A DNA stretch of 64,000 bases from Streptomyces formicae. Lineage in GTDB: Bacteria > Actinomycetota > Actinomycetes > Streptomycetales > Streptomycetaceae. The stretch lies in contig NZ_CP022685.1 of the NCBI RefSeq assembly GCF_002556545.1, positions 2,418,001 through 2,482,000 of the forward strand. Direction: 5' to 3'. The first letter of the stretch is position 1. Every line of letters starts with the position of its first letter. Positions 34,672-43,402 of the stretch are shown here, in pieces. The position numbers and the translations under genes were made by a program. The notes under the pieces are model-generated. The model was not told the origin of the DNA and made no database searches. It was given only the letters and a program-made list of their open reading frames with translations.

Positions 34672-35490
34672 ATGAGCAAGCGCAACAGCCAGGCCGCCAA
34701 GTCCGCCGCCCGTGAGCGGATCCGCGCCCAGCAGGAAGCCGAGCGCAGGCGGGAGAAGCGCAAGCGCGGCATCATCGTCGGCGTCTCGATCGTCGGCGTC
34801 CTGGCGATAGCCGGCGGCGTCGGCTACGCCGTCATGCAGTCCAACAAGCCGGGCTACTGGGAAGAGGCGAAGGACGCCAAGCTGGTCAAGCCCGCGAACA
34901 CCGCGGGCGACAACGGCACGACCGTCGTCATCGGCAAGGAGTCCGCGAAGAAGACCCTCAAGGTCTACGAGGACCCGCGCTGCCCGGTCTGCGCGGCCTT
35001 CGAGCAGACGGTCGGCCCGACCCTGGAGAAGGACGTCGAGGACGGCAAGTACAAGATCCAGTTCATCGGCGCGACCTTCCTGGACCGCAACCTGCCCGGC
35101 GAGGGCTCCCGCAACGCGCTCAGCGCGCTCGGCGCGGCCCTGAACGTCAGCGACGACGCCTTCCTCGAGTACAAGAAGGCGCTCTTCTCCAAGGAGAACC
35201 ACCCCTCGGAGCAGGACGACAAGTTCAAGGACGACGCGGTGCTCCTGAAGATCGCCGACGAGGTGCCCGCGCTCAAGAAGAGCAAGACGTTCGAGAAGGA
35301 CGTCAAGAACGGCACCTTCGACCGGTGGGCCCTGGAGATGTCGCAGAAGTTCGACGACAACAAGGACGGCGTCCAGGGCACGCCCTCCTTCGTCATGGAC
35401 GGCAAGCAGCTGACCGGACCCGGCTCGAAGAACGCGCCCAGCACGGTCGAGGACTACAAGACCGCGATCGACAAGGCCCTCAAGGGCTGA
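34672..35490 (+). CDS. Membrane-anchored DsbA-like thiol-disulfide oxidoreductase
   Basis: A 272-residue protein with a strongly charged head (1-32, many K, R and E), one membrane helix (about 34-54) and an exported thioredoxin-fold domain with the redox motif CPVC in 'YEDPRCPVCAAFEQ'. The cis-proline loop is 'QGTPSFVMDGKQL'. It shares its layout with the CPAC protein at 2675-3460. ATG at 34672 has GGAG 12 nt upstream. Likely acts on exported proteins. Followed by a strong terminator. Confidence 0.87.
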   Translation: MSKRNSQAAKSAARERIRAQQEAERRREKRKRGIIVGVSIVGVLAIAGGVGYAVMQSNKPGYWEEAKDAKLVKPANTAGDNGTTVVIGKESAKKTLKVYEDPRCPVCAAFEQTVGPTLEKDVEDGKYKIQFIGATFLDRNLPGEGSRNALSALGAALNVSDDAFLEYKKALFSKENHPSEQDDKFKDDAVLLKIADEVPALKKSKTFEKDVKNGTFDRWALEMSQKFDDNKDGVQGTPSFVMDGKQLTGPGSKNAPSTVEDYKTAIDKALKG

Positions 35491-35548
35491 ACCGGACGTA
35501 ACCGGCTGAACTGACGCACAACACCCCGCGCCGAGAAGGCGCGTGGCA

Positions 35549-35585
35549 AAAGAGCGGGCGAACTCGTGGAGTTCGCCCGCTCTTT
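35549..35585 (+). terminator. Rho-independent terminator with T-run
   Basis: Perfect 17-bp stem (35549-35565, 35569-35585) with a GTG loop, ending CTCTTT. It is one of the few hairpins in the window with a T-rich 3' end. Confidence 0.85.
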
Positions 35586-35589
35586 GCGA

Positions 35590-35606
35590 TTACTGATCAG
35601 TAAGGT
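35590..35606 (+). promoter_or_regulatory. phoD promoter -10 overlapping a 14-bp palindrome
   Basis: TTACTGATCAGTAA (35590-35603) is a perfect palindrome that overlaps the -10 hexamer TAAGGT (35601-35606). The GTG start is 8 nt further on. The geometry suggests a repressor site that blocks a leaderless promoter. It does not resemble the direct-repeat PHO box. Confidence 0.5.
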
Positions 35607-35614
35607 AATCGCCC

Positions 35615-37270
35615 GTGACCAGTCGATTGAACGCAGACTCACCTGCCAACTCCCTGACGCCCAGACGCCGTAGCGTCGTGAAGGCGGCGGCCGCCACCGC
35701 CGTGCTCGCCCCGCTCGCCGCCGTGCCCGCGCACGCCGCCGAAGGGCCCGCGTTCCACCACGGAGTCGCCTCGGGAGACCCGCTGCCCGACGGCGTCCTG
35801 CTGTGGACCCGTGTGACGCCCACGCCTGACGCCGTGCCGGGCTCGGGCAAGGGGCCCGAGGCCGAGGTGCGGTGGGAGATATCCGAGGACAAGGGATTCA
35901 CCCGGGTCGTCGGCCGAGGGAGCACCACGGCACGGGCCGCGTCGGACCACACGGTCAAGGCCGACGTAAGGGGCTTGCGCCAGGCGACCACCTATTACTT
36001 CCGCTTCTCCGTAGGGGACGTCCACTCCCCCGTGGGCCGCACCCGCACCACCCCGGCGCACGACGCGGCCGCGCCCGGCGTCCGCTTCGGCGTGGTGTCG
36101 TGCGCCAACTGGGAGGCCGGATACTTCTCCGCGTACCGCCATCTCGCGGCCCGCACCGAACTCGACGCGGTCCTGCACATCGGGGACTACATCTACGAGT
36201 ACAAGACCGGCGAGTACCCCTCCGCAGAGAACGTCGTACGCCAGCACGAGCCGAAGCACGAGATCCTCACGCTCGCGGACTACCGGACCCGGCACGGCGT
36301 CCACAAGACCGATCAGGACGCGCAGGCGATGCACGCCACGCACCCGGTCATCGCGATATGGGACGACCACGAGTTCGCGGACAACGCCTGGTCGGGCGGC
36401 GCGGAGAACCACTCGGGCGACACCGAGGGCGGCTGGGACCACCGCATGGCGGCGGCCAAGCAGGCCTACTTCGAGTGGATGCCGGTGCGCCCCTCCACCG
36501 AGGGCACCGTCTACCGCCGCGTCCGTTACGGCAAGCTGGCCGATCTGCACCTGCTCGACCTGCGGTCGTTCCGCTCCGAGCAGGCGGGCTTCGGCAGCGG
36601 CGAGGTCGACGACCCGGACCGTACGATCACGGGCCGCGCCCAGCTCGACTGGCTGAAGTCGGGGCTCGCCGCCTCGGACGCGGCCTGGAAGCTGGTCGGC
36701 ACCTCGGTGATGATCTCGCCGGTGGCCTTCGGCTCGCTGCCCGCCCACTTCCTCGAGCCCCTCGCGGAGCTGCTCGGCCTGCCCAAGGAGGGCCTGGCCA
36801 TCAACGCCGACCAGTGGGACGGCTACACGGACGACCGCAAGGAACTCCTCAGCCACCTGCGCGACAACGACATCCGCAACACGGTCTTCCTGACCGGCGA
36901 CATCCACATGGCCTGGGCGAACGACGTGCCCGCCAAGGCGGCCACCTACCCGCTGTCGCGCTCGGTCGCCACGGAGTTCGTGGTCACGTCGGTGACCTCC
37001 GACAACGTGGACGACCTGCTGCACGTCGCCCCGCACACGCTCTCACTGGTCGCGGTCGGCGCCATCAAGGCGGCCAACCGCCATGTGAAGTGGCTGGACA
37101 TGGACTCGCACGGCTACGGCGTCCTCGACGTCACCGCCGAGCGCTCGCAGATGGACTACTACACCCTCTCCGACCGCAAGGACCCGAAGGCGACCTCGTC
37201 CTGGGCCCGCTCGTACCGCACGCTCAGCGGCACGCAGAAGGTCGAGCGGGCGGACGCTCCCGTGCGCTGA
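35615..37270 (+). CDS. phoD: Alkaline phosphatase PhoD, Tat-exported
   Basis: Secreted metallophosphatase/phosphodiesterase that frees phosphate from organic esters. The 551-residue precursor starts with a twin-arginine signal, '[20 protein letters not shown]', with probable cleavage after 'PAHA'. Metal-site motifs of the PhoD superfamily are '[10 protein letters not shown]', '[10 protein letters not shown]' and 'LTGDIHMAW'. The N-terminal part contains the PhoD N domain ('[21 protein letters not shown]'). GTG at 35615 follows TAAGGT by 8 nt. In Streptomyces such genes are usually under PhoR-PhoP, but no clear PHO box is seen. Confidence 0.94.
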   Translation: MTSRLNADSPANSLTPRRRSVVKAAAATAVLAPLAAVPAHAAEGPAFHHGVASGDPLPDGVLLWTRVTPTPDAVPGSGKGPEAEVRWEISEDKGFTRVVGRGSTTARAASDHTVKADVRGLRQATTYYFRFSVGDVHSPVGRTRTTPAHDAAAPGVRFGVVSCANWEAGYFSAYRHLAARTELDAVLHIGDYIYEYKTGEYPSAENVVRQHEPKHEILTLADYRTRHGVHKTDQDAQAMHATHPVIAIWDDHEFADNAWSGGAENHSGDTEGGWDHRMAAAKQAYFEWMPVRPSTEGTVYRRVRYGKLADLHLLDLRSFRSEQAGFGSGEVDDPDRTITGRAQLDWLKSGLAASDAAWKLVGTSVMISPVAFGSLPAHFLEPLAELLGLPKEGLAINADQWDGYTDDRKELLSHLRDNDIRNTVFLTGDIHMAWANDVPAKAATYPLSRSVATEFVVTSVTSDNVDDLLHVAPHTLSLVAVGAIKAANRHVKWLDMDSHGYGVLDVTAERSQMDYYTLSDRKDPKATSSWARSYRTLSGTQKVERADAPVR

Positions 37271-37312
37271 TCCGCTCGGATCCGCTCAGGTCCGCTCAGA
37301 TCCCCTGACCGC

Positions 37313-37882
37313 TCAGAGGGTCTCCAGGAAGCCGAGCGCCGTGCGCCACGTCGCCTCCGCGGCCTGGGCGTCGTAGTCGTCCAGGTCCGGGTCGGTGTAG
37401 AGGTGCCCGGCGCCCGCGTAGCGGTAGACCTCCACGTCGGCCCCGGCCCGCTGCATCTGCAGGTACCAGGCGCTGAGCCAGTCGTCCGTCTCGAACGGAT
37501 CGGGCTCCGCCACGTGCAGCTGCACCGGCAGCTCGTCCACCGTCGCGTTCTCCGCGATGTCGGACGTGCCGTGCAGGAGCAGCAGGCCGCGGGCCTTGTC
37601 GTCGCCGAGCGCGAGCGTCTGCGCGGTCGCGGCGCCCAGGGAGAAGCCCGCGTAGACCAGGCCGCGCTCGGAGTAGGGCGCGGCGGCCAGGATGGCCCGC
37701 TTCAGGAGCTCGTCCTTGCCGAGCTCGTCCTTGAAGGCCATGCCTTCCTCGACGTCGTCGAAAGTGCGGCCTTCGAAGAGGTCCGGGGTCCACACCTCGT
37801 GACCTGCGGCGCGCAGGCGGTCCGCCGCCGCGTGCACCGCGGGCCGCAGCCCGTACGTCGAATGGAAAAGCATGATGTTCAT
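37313..37882 (-). CDS. Dienelactone hydrolase family alpha/beta hydrolase
   Basis: A 189-residue single-domain hydrolase. 'NIMLFHSTYGLRPAV' starts the first strand, the acidic residue and nucleophile elbow region are 'GLVYAGFSLGAATAQTLAL' (GFSLG with Ser as nucleophile), and a histidine follows in 'YAGAGHLYTDPDLDDYD'. The family uses Cys or Ser as nucleophile; here Ser. ATG at 37882 is preferred over in-frame options further up that lie across the divergent mscS promoter. Substrate unknown. Confidence 0.85.
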   Translation of the reverse strand: MNIMLFHSTYGLRPAVHAAADRLRAAGHEVWTPDLFEGRTFDDVEEGMAFKDELGKDELLKRAILAAAPYSERGLVYAGFSLGAATAQTLALGDDKARGLLLLHGTSDIAENATVDELPVQLHVAEPDPFETDDWLSAWYLQMQRAGADVEVYRYAGAGHLYTDPDLDDYDAQAAEATWRTALGFLETL

Positions 37883-37912
37883 GGGGCCATCGTGCCATCC
37901 GCCCCTGCCCCC

Positions 37913-37918
37913 TACCCT
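37913..37918 (+). promoter_or_regulatory. -10 hexamer before the mechanosensitive channel gene
   Basis: TACCCT ends 7 nt before the ATG at 37926. The divergent hydrolase starts at 37882, so 43 bp hold both starts. Confidence 0.4.
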
Positions 37919-37925
37919 CGGAGGC

Positions 37926-39017
37926 ATGGAGAACGTACTGCGTCCGTTGATCGTGATCGGCGGCTCGGTCGTGCTCACGGTGGTCGTCGGCTGGCTGGCC
38001 GACGTGCTGTTGCGCCGGACCGACGAACGGCATCACGAGACCCCGCTGTGGGGCCTGCTGCGCCGCTGCCGCGTCCCCCTGCAAGTCGTCCTGTGCACGG
38101 CCCTGTTGAGAGGCTCGTACCGCCAAACGAAGATCATCGAGGACCACTCGGCCGCCATCGGCCGGGTCCTGTCCCTCGTCCTGATCGGCTCCACCGCCTG
38201 GCTGGTGGTGCGGATAGCGACCGCCGTCGTCGAGTCCTCGTACACCCGCTACGCCGCGGCCCACCGCGATCCGGCCCGCGTCCGCAGGGTGCGTACGCAG
38301 GTGACGCTCATCCAGCGCGTGCTCACCGCGATCGTCGGCGTCGTGGCGGTCGGCGCGATGCTCCTGACGTTCCCCGCGATGCAGGCGGCGGGCACCTCGC
38401 TGCTCGCCTCCGCGGGCGTCCTCGGCATCGTCGCCGGTGTCGCGGCCCAGTCCACCCTCGGCAATCTCTTCGCGGGGCTGCAGATCGCCTTCGGCGACAT
38501 GGTGCGGCTCGGGGACACCGTGGTGGTGGACGGCGAGTGGGGCACGGTCGACGAGATCACCCTGACCTTCCTGACCGTACGCACGTGGGACGAGCGCCGG
38601 ATCACCATGCCGGTGTCGTACTTCACGTCGAAGCCCTTCGAGAACTGGTCGCGGGGCGGCTCCGAGATGACCGGCACCGTCTTCTTCCAGCTGGACCACT
38701 CGGCGCCGATCGTGCAGATGCGCGAGAAGCTCCACGACGTCCTGCGCGACTGCGGGGCCTGGGACGGCAGGGACTGGGGCCTCGCCGTCACCGACACCAC
38801 ACCGAACACGATCCAGGTCCGCGCCCTGGTCACCGCCAAGGACGCGGACGACATATGGACGGTGCGGGTCACGGTCCGCGAGCAGCTGGTGCGCTGGCTC
38901 ACCGACCGGCATCCCTACGCCCTGCCGAAGGTCAACACGGCCTGGGCCGAACCCACCCCGAACGGCACCCGCCCGCACCCCGTCTCCCCCGAGATCCCGC
39001 GCACAGGGCGGGGCTAG
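37926..39017 (+). CDS. MscS-family mechanosensitive ion channel
   Basis: Opens on membrane tension to release solutes during hypo-osmotic shock. The 363-residue protein has four hydrophobic segments; the pore helix and start of the beta domain are 'VLGIVAGVAAQSTLGNLFAGLQIAFGDMVRLGDTVVV', with the family motif 'LGNLFAG'. The cytoplasmic beta and alpha/beta domains follow ('GTVDEITLTFLTVRTWDERRITMP'). The C-terminal 40 residues are Pro-rich. ATG at 37926. Confidence 0.93.
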   Translation: MENVLRPLIVIGGSVVLTVVVGWLADVLLRRTDERHHETPLWGLLRRCRVPLQVVLCTALLRGSYRQTKIIEDHSAAIGRVLSLVLIGSTAWLVVRIATAVVESSYTRYAAAHRDPARVRRVRTQVTLIQRVLTAIVGVVAVGAMLLTFPAMQAAGTSLLASAGVLGIVAGVAAQSTLGNLFAGLQIAFGDMVRLGDTVVVDGEWGTVDEITLTFLTVRTWDERRITMPVSYFTSKPFENWSRGGSEMTGTVFFQLDHSAPIVQMREKLHDVLRDCGAWDGRDWGLAVTDTTPNTIQVRALVTAKDADDIWTVRVTVREQLVRWLTDRHPYALPKVNTAWAEPTPNGTRPHPVSPEIPRTGRG

Positions 39018-39038
39018 CGGACCGGCCTCGACCGGTGG

Positions 39039-39062
39039 ACCGGCCGGGACCGCCCGGCCGGT
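39039..39062. terminator. Terminator between convergent mscS and antiporter genes
   Basis: ACCGGCCGGG / CCCGGCCGGT, 10-bp stem with a 4-nt loop, 21 bp after the channel stop and touching the antiporter stop. Confidence 0.6.
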
Positions 39063-40649
39063 TCACCGCAGACTGCGTACGTCCAGGTGGTGCAGGACCC
39101 GGTCGACGATCTCCGGGTCCGCGCCTGGCTCGCTCCGCGCGGCGAGCACCTCGTGCCGGGCGGCCGACATCATCTCGCGCTGGATCCGCTGGACCGCCTT
39201 GAACCGGTCGACGCGCTTGGCGTACCGCTCGCGCCGCTCCTCGTCGACCACGTCCGGGCTGATCCTGGCCCCGATGTCGAACGCCCCGCGCTGCAGCCGC
39301 TCGGCGACCTCCTCGGGGAGCTCCTCGACCTCCTCGATCTCCTTGAGGCGGCGCTTGGCGGCCTTGGCCGCCCGCACCGCGAGCTCGCGCTCCAGCTCGC
39401 GCTCCGCGTCGGTGTCGGCGCGCACCCCGAGCTTCCGCACCAGCCAGGGCAGCGTGAGCCCCTGGGCGACCAGGGTCGCCATGATGACGCAGAACGCGAT
39501 GAAGATGATCTCGTCACGGGCCGGGAACGGCGCCCCGTCGTCCGTCTTGAGCGGAATGGCGAGCGCCAGCGCGACGGACGCCACCCCGCGCATCCCCGCC
39601 CACCACATGACGACGGTCTCGCGCCAGGTGGTCGGAATGTCCTCGTCGTAGTCCCTGCGCTTGTGCAGCCGCTTGGCGAGCCAGGTGGCAGGCAGGAGCC
39701 ACAGCAGCCGTACGCCGACGACGACCGCGACGATCACCGCGCCCCAGCCGAACATCTCCGCCTCACGGCCGTCCGCCGTCCCGAAGACGTTGTGCAGCTC
39801 CAGGCCGATGAGCCCGAACGCGGCTCCGGTCACCAGCGTGTCCACGATCTGCCAGAACGTCTGCCCGGTGATCCGCCCGAGCACGTCGTCGGCGTCGACG
39901 GCCTGCTCGGCCAGGTACAGCGCGGTGGTGAGCACCGCGAGCACCCCGGAGCCGAGCAGCTCCTCTGCGAGCACATAGCTGACGAAGGGCACGAGCAGCG
40001 TGAGGCCGGTCTGCAAGGTGGCGTCGCCGAGCAGCCCCATGAGCTTGTTGGTGAGCCAGCCGAGCACGAGGCCGACGATGACGGCGACCACGGCGGACAG
40101 CACCAACTGCCCCACCGCGGACGGCCACGAGAACGTCCCGCTCACCATCGCCGCGATCGCCACGTGGTAGAGCACGATCGCCGTGACGTCGTTGAAGAGC
40201 CCCTCGCCCTCCAGGATCGACACGAGCCTGCGGGGCAGCCCGAGCGAGCCCGCGACGGCGGTCGCCGCGACCGGATCGGGCGGCGCGACGAGCGCCCCGA
40301 GCGCGACGGCCGCGGCGATCGGCAGCCCCGGGACGACCGAGCTGGCCACCGCCGCGACCGCCGCCGTCGTCACGAACACCAGCGCCACGGCGAGCAGAAA
40401 GATAGGGCGTTTGTTGGCCGCGAACTGTCTCCAGGAGGTGCGCTGCACGGACGCGTAGAGCAGCGGCGGAAGCACCAGCGGAAGGATGTAGTCGGGCGGA
40501 ATCTCGACATTGGGCACGAACGGCAGCAGGGCCATGCCGATGCCGGCCAGGGTCATCAGAACGGGCGCGGGCAGCCCGAGCCGTTCCCCCAGCGGCACGG
40601 TCACCACGGCACCGAGCAACAAGATGAGCAGCAGCGCCAGTTGATCCAC
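39063..40649 (-). CDS. CPA1-type Na+/H+ antiporter
   Basis: Exchanges cytosolic Na+ (or other monovalent cations) for protons. The 528-residue protein has about 12 membrane helices over the first 410 residues, including the ion-binding helix 'LGALVAPPDPVAATAVAG' and 'EGEGLFNDVTAIVLYHVA', whose acidic residues match the CPA1 ND/DP pair. 'WWAGMRGVASVALALAIP' is the later conserved arginine helix. The ~120-residue cytoplasmic tail is rich in Arg and Glu and predicted helical. GTG at 40649. Confidence 0.92.
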   Translation of the reverse strand: MDQLALLLILLLGAVVTVPLGERLGLPAPVLMTLAGIGMALLPFVPNVEIPPDYILPLVLPPLLYASVQRTSWRQFAANKRPIFLLAVALVFVTTAAVAAVASSVVPGLPIAAAVALGALVAPPDPVAATAVAGSLGLPRRLVSILEGEGLFNDVTAIVLYHVAIAAMVSGTFSWPSAVGQLVLSAVVAVIVGLVLGWLTNKLMGLLGDATLQTGLTLLVPFVSYVLAEELLGSGVLAVLTTALYLAEQAVDADDVLGRITGQTFWQIVDTLVTGAAFGLIGLELHNVFGTADGREAEMFGWGAVIVAVVVGVRLLWLLPATWLAKRLHKRRDYDEDIPTTWRETVVMWWAGMRGVASVALALAIPLKTDDGAPFPARDEIIFIAFCVIMATLVAQGLTLPWLVRKLGVRADTDAERELERELAVRAAKAAKRRLKEIEEVEELPEEVAERLQRGAFDIGARISPDVVDEERRERYAKRVDRFKAVQRIQREMMSAARHEVLAARSEPGADPEIVDRVLHHLDVRSLR

Positions 40650-40901
40650 GGAAGCGCCCTCCGGCGGTCGAGACTCGGACGATCAAGACCTCAACCCTGC
40701 CACGCATTCACCGCGAACCGGACCAATGCCCCCTCCTCTCTCACTCGCGGCGATGACCTCGCCATTCACGGGGATGAACAGTCCTCGGATGAATCAGGCA
40801 AGAACGTGGCCTCCGAGGTCTTCCGGTTGGGCCGCGCCACGGGCACGATGCGGAGGGATTCAGGGACGAGAACCCACGACACATATCTGTCTGGAGCCCG
40901 C
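40650..40901. other. Non-coding gap between antiporter and GH95 leader
   Basis: With the leader ORF that follows, this forms a 341-bp gap. It must hold the divergent promoters of the antiporter and the GH95 gene. I see no strong palindrome, repeat or consensus promoter. The word ATATCTGTCTGGAG just before the small leader ORF provides a GGAG ribosome-binding site. Confidence 0.4.
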
Positions 40902-40994
40902 ATGCCCGTCTCGCACCGAGCCATCCCCGGCCCTGCCCTCGGCTTCGGCGTGAGCCCCTCTGTCGCCCTCTCCCGCAAGGAGCTCACCGCATGA
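40902..40994 (+). CDS. Possible 30-residue leader ORF overlapping the GH95 start
   Basis: ATG at 40902 opens a 30-residue frame, MPVSHRAIPGPALGFGVSPS..., ending in TGA that overlaps the ATG of the glycosidase (ATGA, 40991-40994). GGAG lies 7-10 nt before its start, and AAGGAG for the glycosidase is inside it. Such an arrangement could couple translation of the two. No family resemblance; may be chance. Confidence 0.4.
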   Translation: MPVSHRAIPGPALGFGVSPSVALSRKELTA

Positions 40995-43357
40995 ACCGCC
41001 CCGAACACCGCCCCCTCTCCCGCAGACGCTTCGTCTCCACCGCCGCCGCGACCGCCGCGACCGCCACCGCGGGCACCGCCCTGTGGACCGCCTCCTCCGC
41101 CACCGCTTGGGCGGGCCCGTCCCCAACCTCCGCTGCGCACACGGCTGCTGACGACGGGGCCGACCCGTACGAGGCGGCGGTGCGGGCCGCCGCCATGGTG
41201 TGGCGGCGACTGCCGACCGGCTGGCAGGAAGGGCCCTTCCTCGCCAACGGCCTGCTCGGCGCCCAGCTGTACGCGGGCAGGACGGCGAACACCCTCAAGC
41301 TGATGCTGAGCCACACCCAGGTGCAGGACCAGCGCGGCCAGTGGCGCGGCGGCATCGGCTATTCGCGGCTGCCCATCGGGTACTTCACGTTGACTCTGCG
41401 CGGGAACATCACCTCCGTCGACTGGACACTGGACCTGTACGACGCCGAACTGCGCGGCACCGTGACCACCACCGCCGGCAGTGTGGCGTTCACGGCACTC
41501 GTGCAGAACGACAGCAGCGCGCTGCTCGTATCGACCAGGCCGAGCGCCGGAGAGGAGGACTCCGCCTGGACATTCCAATGGTTGCCCGCCGCGACCACCC
41601 GCACATCGGGGAAGCCCCCCGAGTACACCCCGAACCCGGACCCCGAGATCGGCGAGGGATCTGTTCGATACGTCCAGCAGCCCCTGCTCGCGGGCGGCGG
41701 CTGGACCACCGCGTGGCGCGAACGCCGCGACGGCACCGGCAGACTGCTCGCCGCGCACCTCGTCTACCGCCACCCCGGCGATGTGTCGCAAACGACCCGC
41801 GAGGCCCGCCGCGCCGTCGAGCGGACACTCTCGTCCGACCTCGACGAGCTGCTGACCCGGCACCGGAGCTGGTGGCACCGCTACTACCGGCGCAGTTTCC
41901 TGTCCGTACCGGACAAACGGCTGCAGTCCTTCTACCTCGCCCAGCTCTACAAGCTCGCCGCGTCGACCCGCTCCGGCGGCCCGACGATCTCCGAGTGGGG
42001 CCCCTGGTTCCCCGAGGTCGGCAACAACTGGACCGCCGTGTGGTGGAACCTCAACGTCCAGATCGGCATGGCGCCCATCCACGGCTCCAACCACCCCGAA
42101 CTCGACTCGGTCACCAGCACGTTCGCGCGCTTCGAGAAGAACCTGCCGACCTCCGTCCCCGCCCCGTACCGCGACGGCGAGAGCTATGCGCTCGGCCACC
42201 CCTCCGACTGGCAGCTGCGCGCGGGCGACACCTACGACGTGGGCGCGCCGGGCAGCGGCCACGTCTCCGACAACTTCGGCAACCTGACCTGGGCCATGCA
42301 CAACGTCTGGCAGGCCTACCAGCACTCCCTGGACAGGACGATCCTGCGCGACGTCCTCTTCCCCGTCCTCACCAGGGCGATCAACTTCTACGCGCACTTC
42401 CTGCACGAGGGCCCGGACGGCAAGCTGCACCTCCTGGAGACCCGCTCCCCCGAGTACGCGAACGCCGCCGACTGCACCTACGACCTGTCGCTGATCCGCT
42501 GGGGCGCCCGCACGCTCATCGAAGTGGCCCGCATCCTCAAGACCGACCATCCACGCGCGCGGGTGTGGCAGGACATCGCCACCCGTCTCACCCCCTACGC
42601 CGAGGACCCGGCGGACGGCGTGATGATCGGCAAGGGCGTCCCGCTCGCCGACTCGCACCGCCACCACTCGCACCTGCTGTGGCTCTACCCGCTCCGCGAG
42701 CGCACCTGGGACCGGCCCGCCGACCGTGACGTGATGCGGCGCAGCATGGCCCACTGGGTCTCGATGCAGCAGCTCTGGCACGGCTACAGCTACGCGACCG
42801 CGTCCTCCATGTACTCCGTCATGGACGAGCCGGAGAACGCCCTCGACAACCTGACGTTCTTCACCGACCTGAACGTCGTCGCGGACTGCGCGATGACGGC
42901 CAACACCATGTACCGGGAAGGGAAGAACTTCGCTCTGGAGAGCCCGCTCTCGGCCGCGCAGTCGATGCTCGACATGGCCGTGCAGGGACACGAGGGGGTG
43001 GTGAAGGTCTTCCCCTCGGTCTCCTCGCGCTGGCCCGACGCCTCCATCGCGTCGCTGCGCACGCCCGGCGCCTTCCTCGTCGACGCGGACCGCTCGGGGG
43101 GTGCGACGCGCTGGGTGCGGGTCCACAGCGAGGCCGGAGCCCCGCTGACGCTGCAGCACGGCATCACGGGCGAGATCACGGTGCGCGACCACCGCGGCCG
43201 TCTGCTGCCCTGGCGTGAGACGGCGCCGGGCAGGATCTCGGTGCGCCTGCCGCGCGGCGCGACCGCGCTGGTCACCCCGCGTGGTGGCAGGGCGCAGGAG
43301 GGACCGCGCGACGTCCCCTCCGCGGGCGCGTGGACACGCTGGGGGCTGCCTTCCTGA
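40991..43357 (+). CDS. Secreted GH95-type glycoside hydrolase (alpha-L-fucosidase family), divergent
   Basis: A 788-residue protein with a Tat signal ('PLSRRRFVSTAAATAAT', cleavage probably near residue 42). The N-terminal GH95 beta domain starts at 'PTGWQEGPFLANGLLGAQLYA'. The (alpha/alpha)6 barrel has 'WWNLNVQ' (N353, N355) and 'SPEYAN' (E488), matching the Asn pair and the acid of characterised 1,2-alpha-L-fucosidases, and 'HRHHSHLLWLYPL'. The usual 'IDGNFGG' segment, with the other key Asp, appears here as 'LESPLSA' (E650), so activity or specificity may differ. Fucoside or other alpha-galactoside substrates are possible. Function inferred from fold only. Confidence 0.8.
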   Translation: MNRPEHRPLSRRRFVSTAAATAATATAGTALWTASSATAWAGPSPTSAAHTAADDGADPYEAAVRAAAMVWRRLPTGWQEGPFLANGLLGAQLYAGRTANTLKLMLSHTQVQDQRGQWRGGIGYSRLPIGYFTLTLRGNITSVDWTLDLYDAELRGTVTTTAGSVAFTALVQNDSSALLVSTRPSAGEEDSAWTFQWLPAATTRTSGKPPEYTPNPDPEIGEGSVRYVQQPLLAGGGWTTAWRERRDGTGRLLAAHLVYRHPGDVSQTTREARRAVERTLSSDLDELLTRHRSWWHRYYRRSFLSVPDKRLQSFYLAQLYKLAASTRSGGPTISEWGPWFPEVGNNWTAVWWNLNVQIGMAPIHGSNHPELDSVTSTFARFEKNLPTSVPAPYRDGESYALGHPSDWQLRAGDTYDVGAPGSGHVSDNFGNLTWAMHNVWQAYQHSLDRTILRDVLFPVLTRAINFYAHFLHEGPDGKLHLLETRSPEYANAADCTYDLSLIRWGARTLIEVARILKTDHPRARVWQDIATRLTPYAEDPADGVMIGKGVPLADSHRHHSHLLWLYPLRERTWDRPADRDVMRRSMAHWVSMQQLWHGYSYATASSMYSVMDEPENALDNLTFFTDLNVVADCAMTANTMYREGKNFALESPLSAAQSMLDMAVQGHEGVVKVFPSVSSRWPDASIASLRTPGAFLVDADRSGGATRWVRVHSEAGAPLTLQHGITGEITVRDHRGRLLPWRETAPGRISVRLPRGATALVTPRGGRAQEGPRDVPSAGAWTRWGLPS

Positions 43358-43368
43358 CGCACTCCGTG

Positions 43369-43394
43369 ACCGCTCCGACGGACGTCGGAGCGGT
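43369..43394. terminator. Terminator between convergent GH95 and GNAT genes
   Basis: ACCGCTCCGAC / GTCGGAGCGGT, an 11-bp perfect stem with a 4-nt loop, 12 bp after the glycosidase stop and 9 bp from the GNAT stop. Confidence 0.75.
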
Positions 43395-43402
43395 ACACGC
43401 GG

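Noticed and set aside
35500..35614. PHO box upstream of phoD
   Set aside because: No 11-bp direct repeats of the GTTCACC type are present; only a terminator and the palindrome are seen.
37270..37315. TCCGCTC direct repeats after phoD as a regulatory element
   Set aside because: Four short imperfect copies between convergent genes; too little to distinguish from chance or slippage.
40766..43192. An 808-codon frame antisense to the GH95 gene
   Set aside because: Low-complexity Val/Gly/Arg/Asp composition typical of antisense frames in high-GC DNA; the plus strand has clear signal peptide and enzyme motifs.
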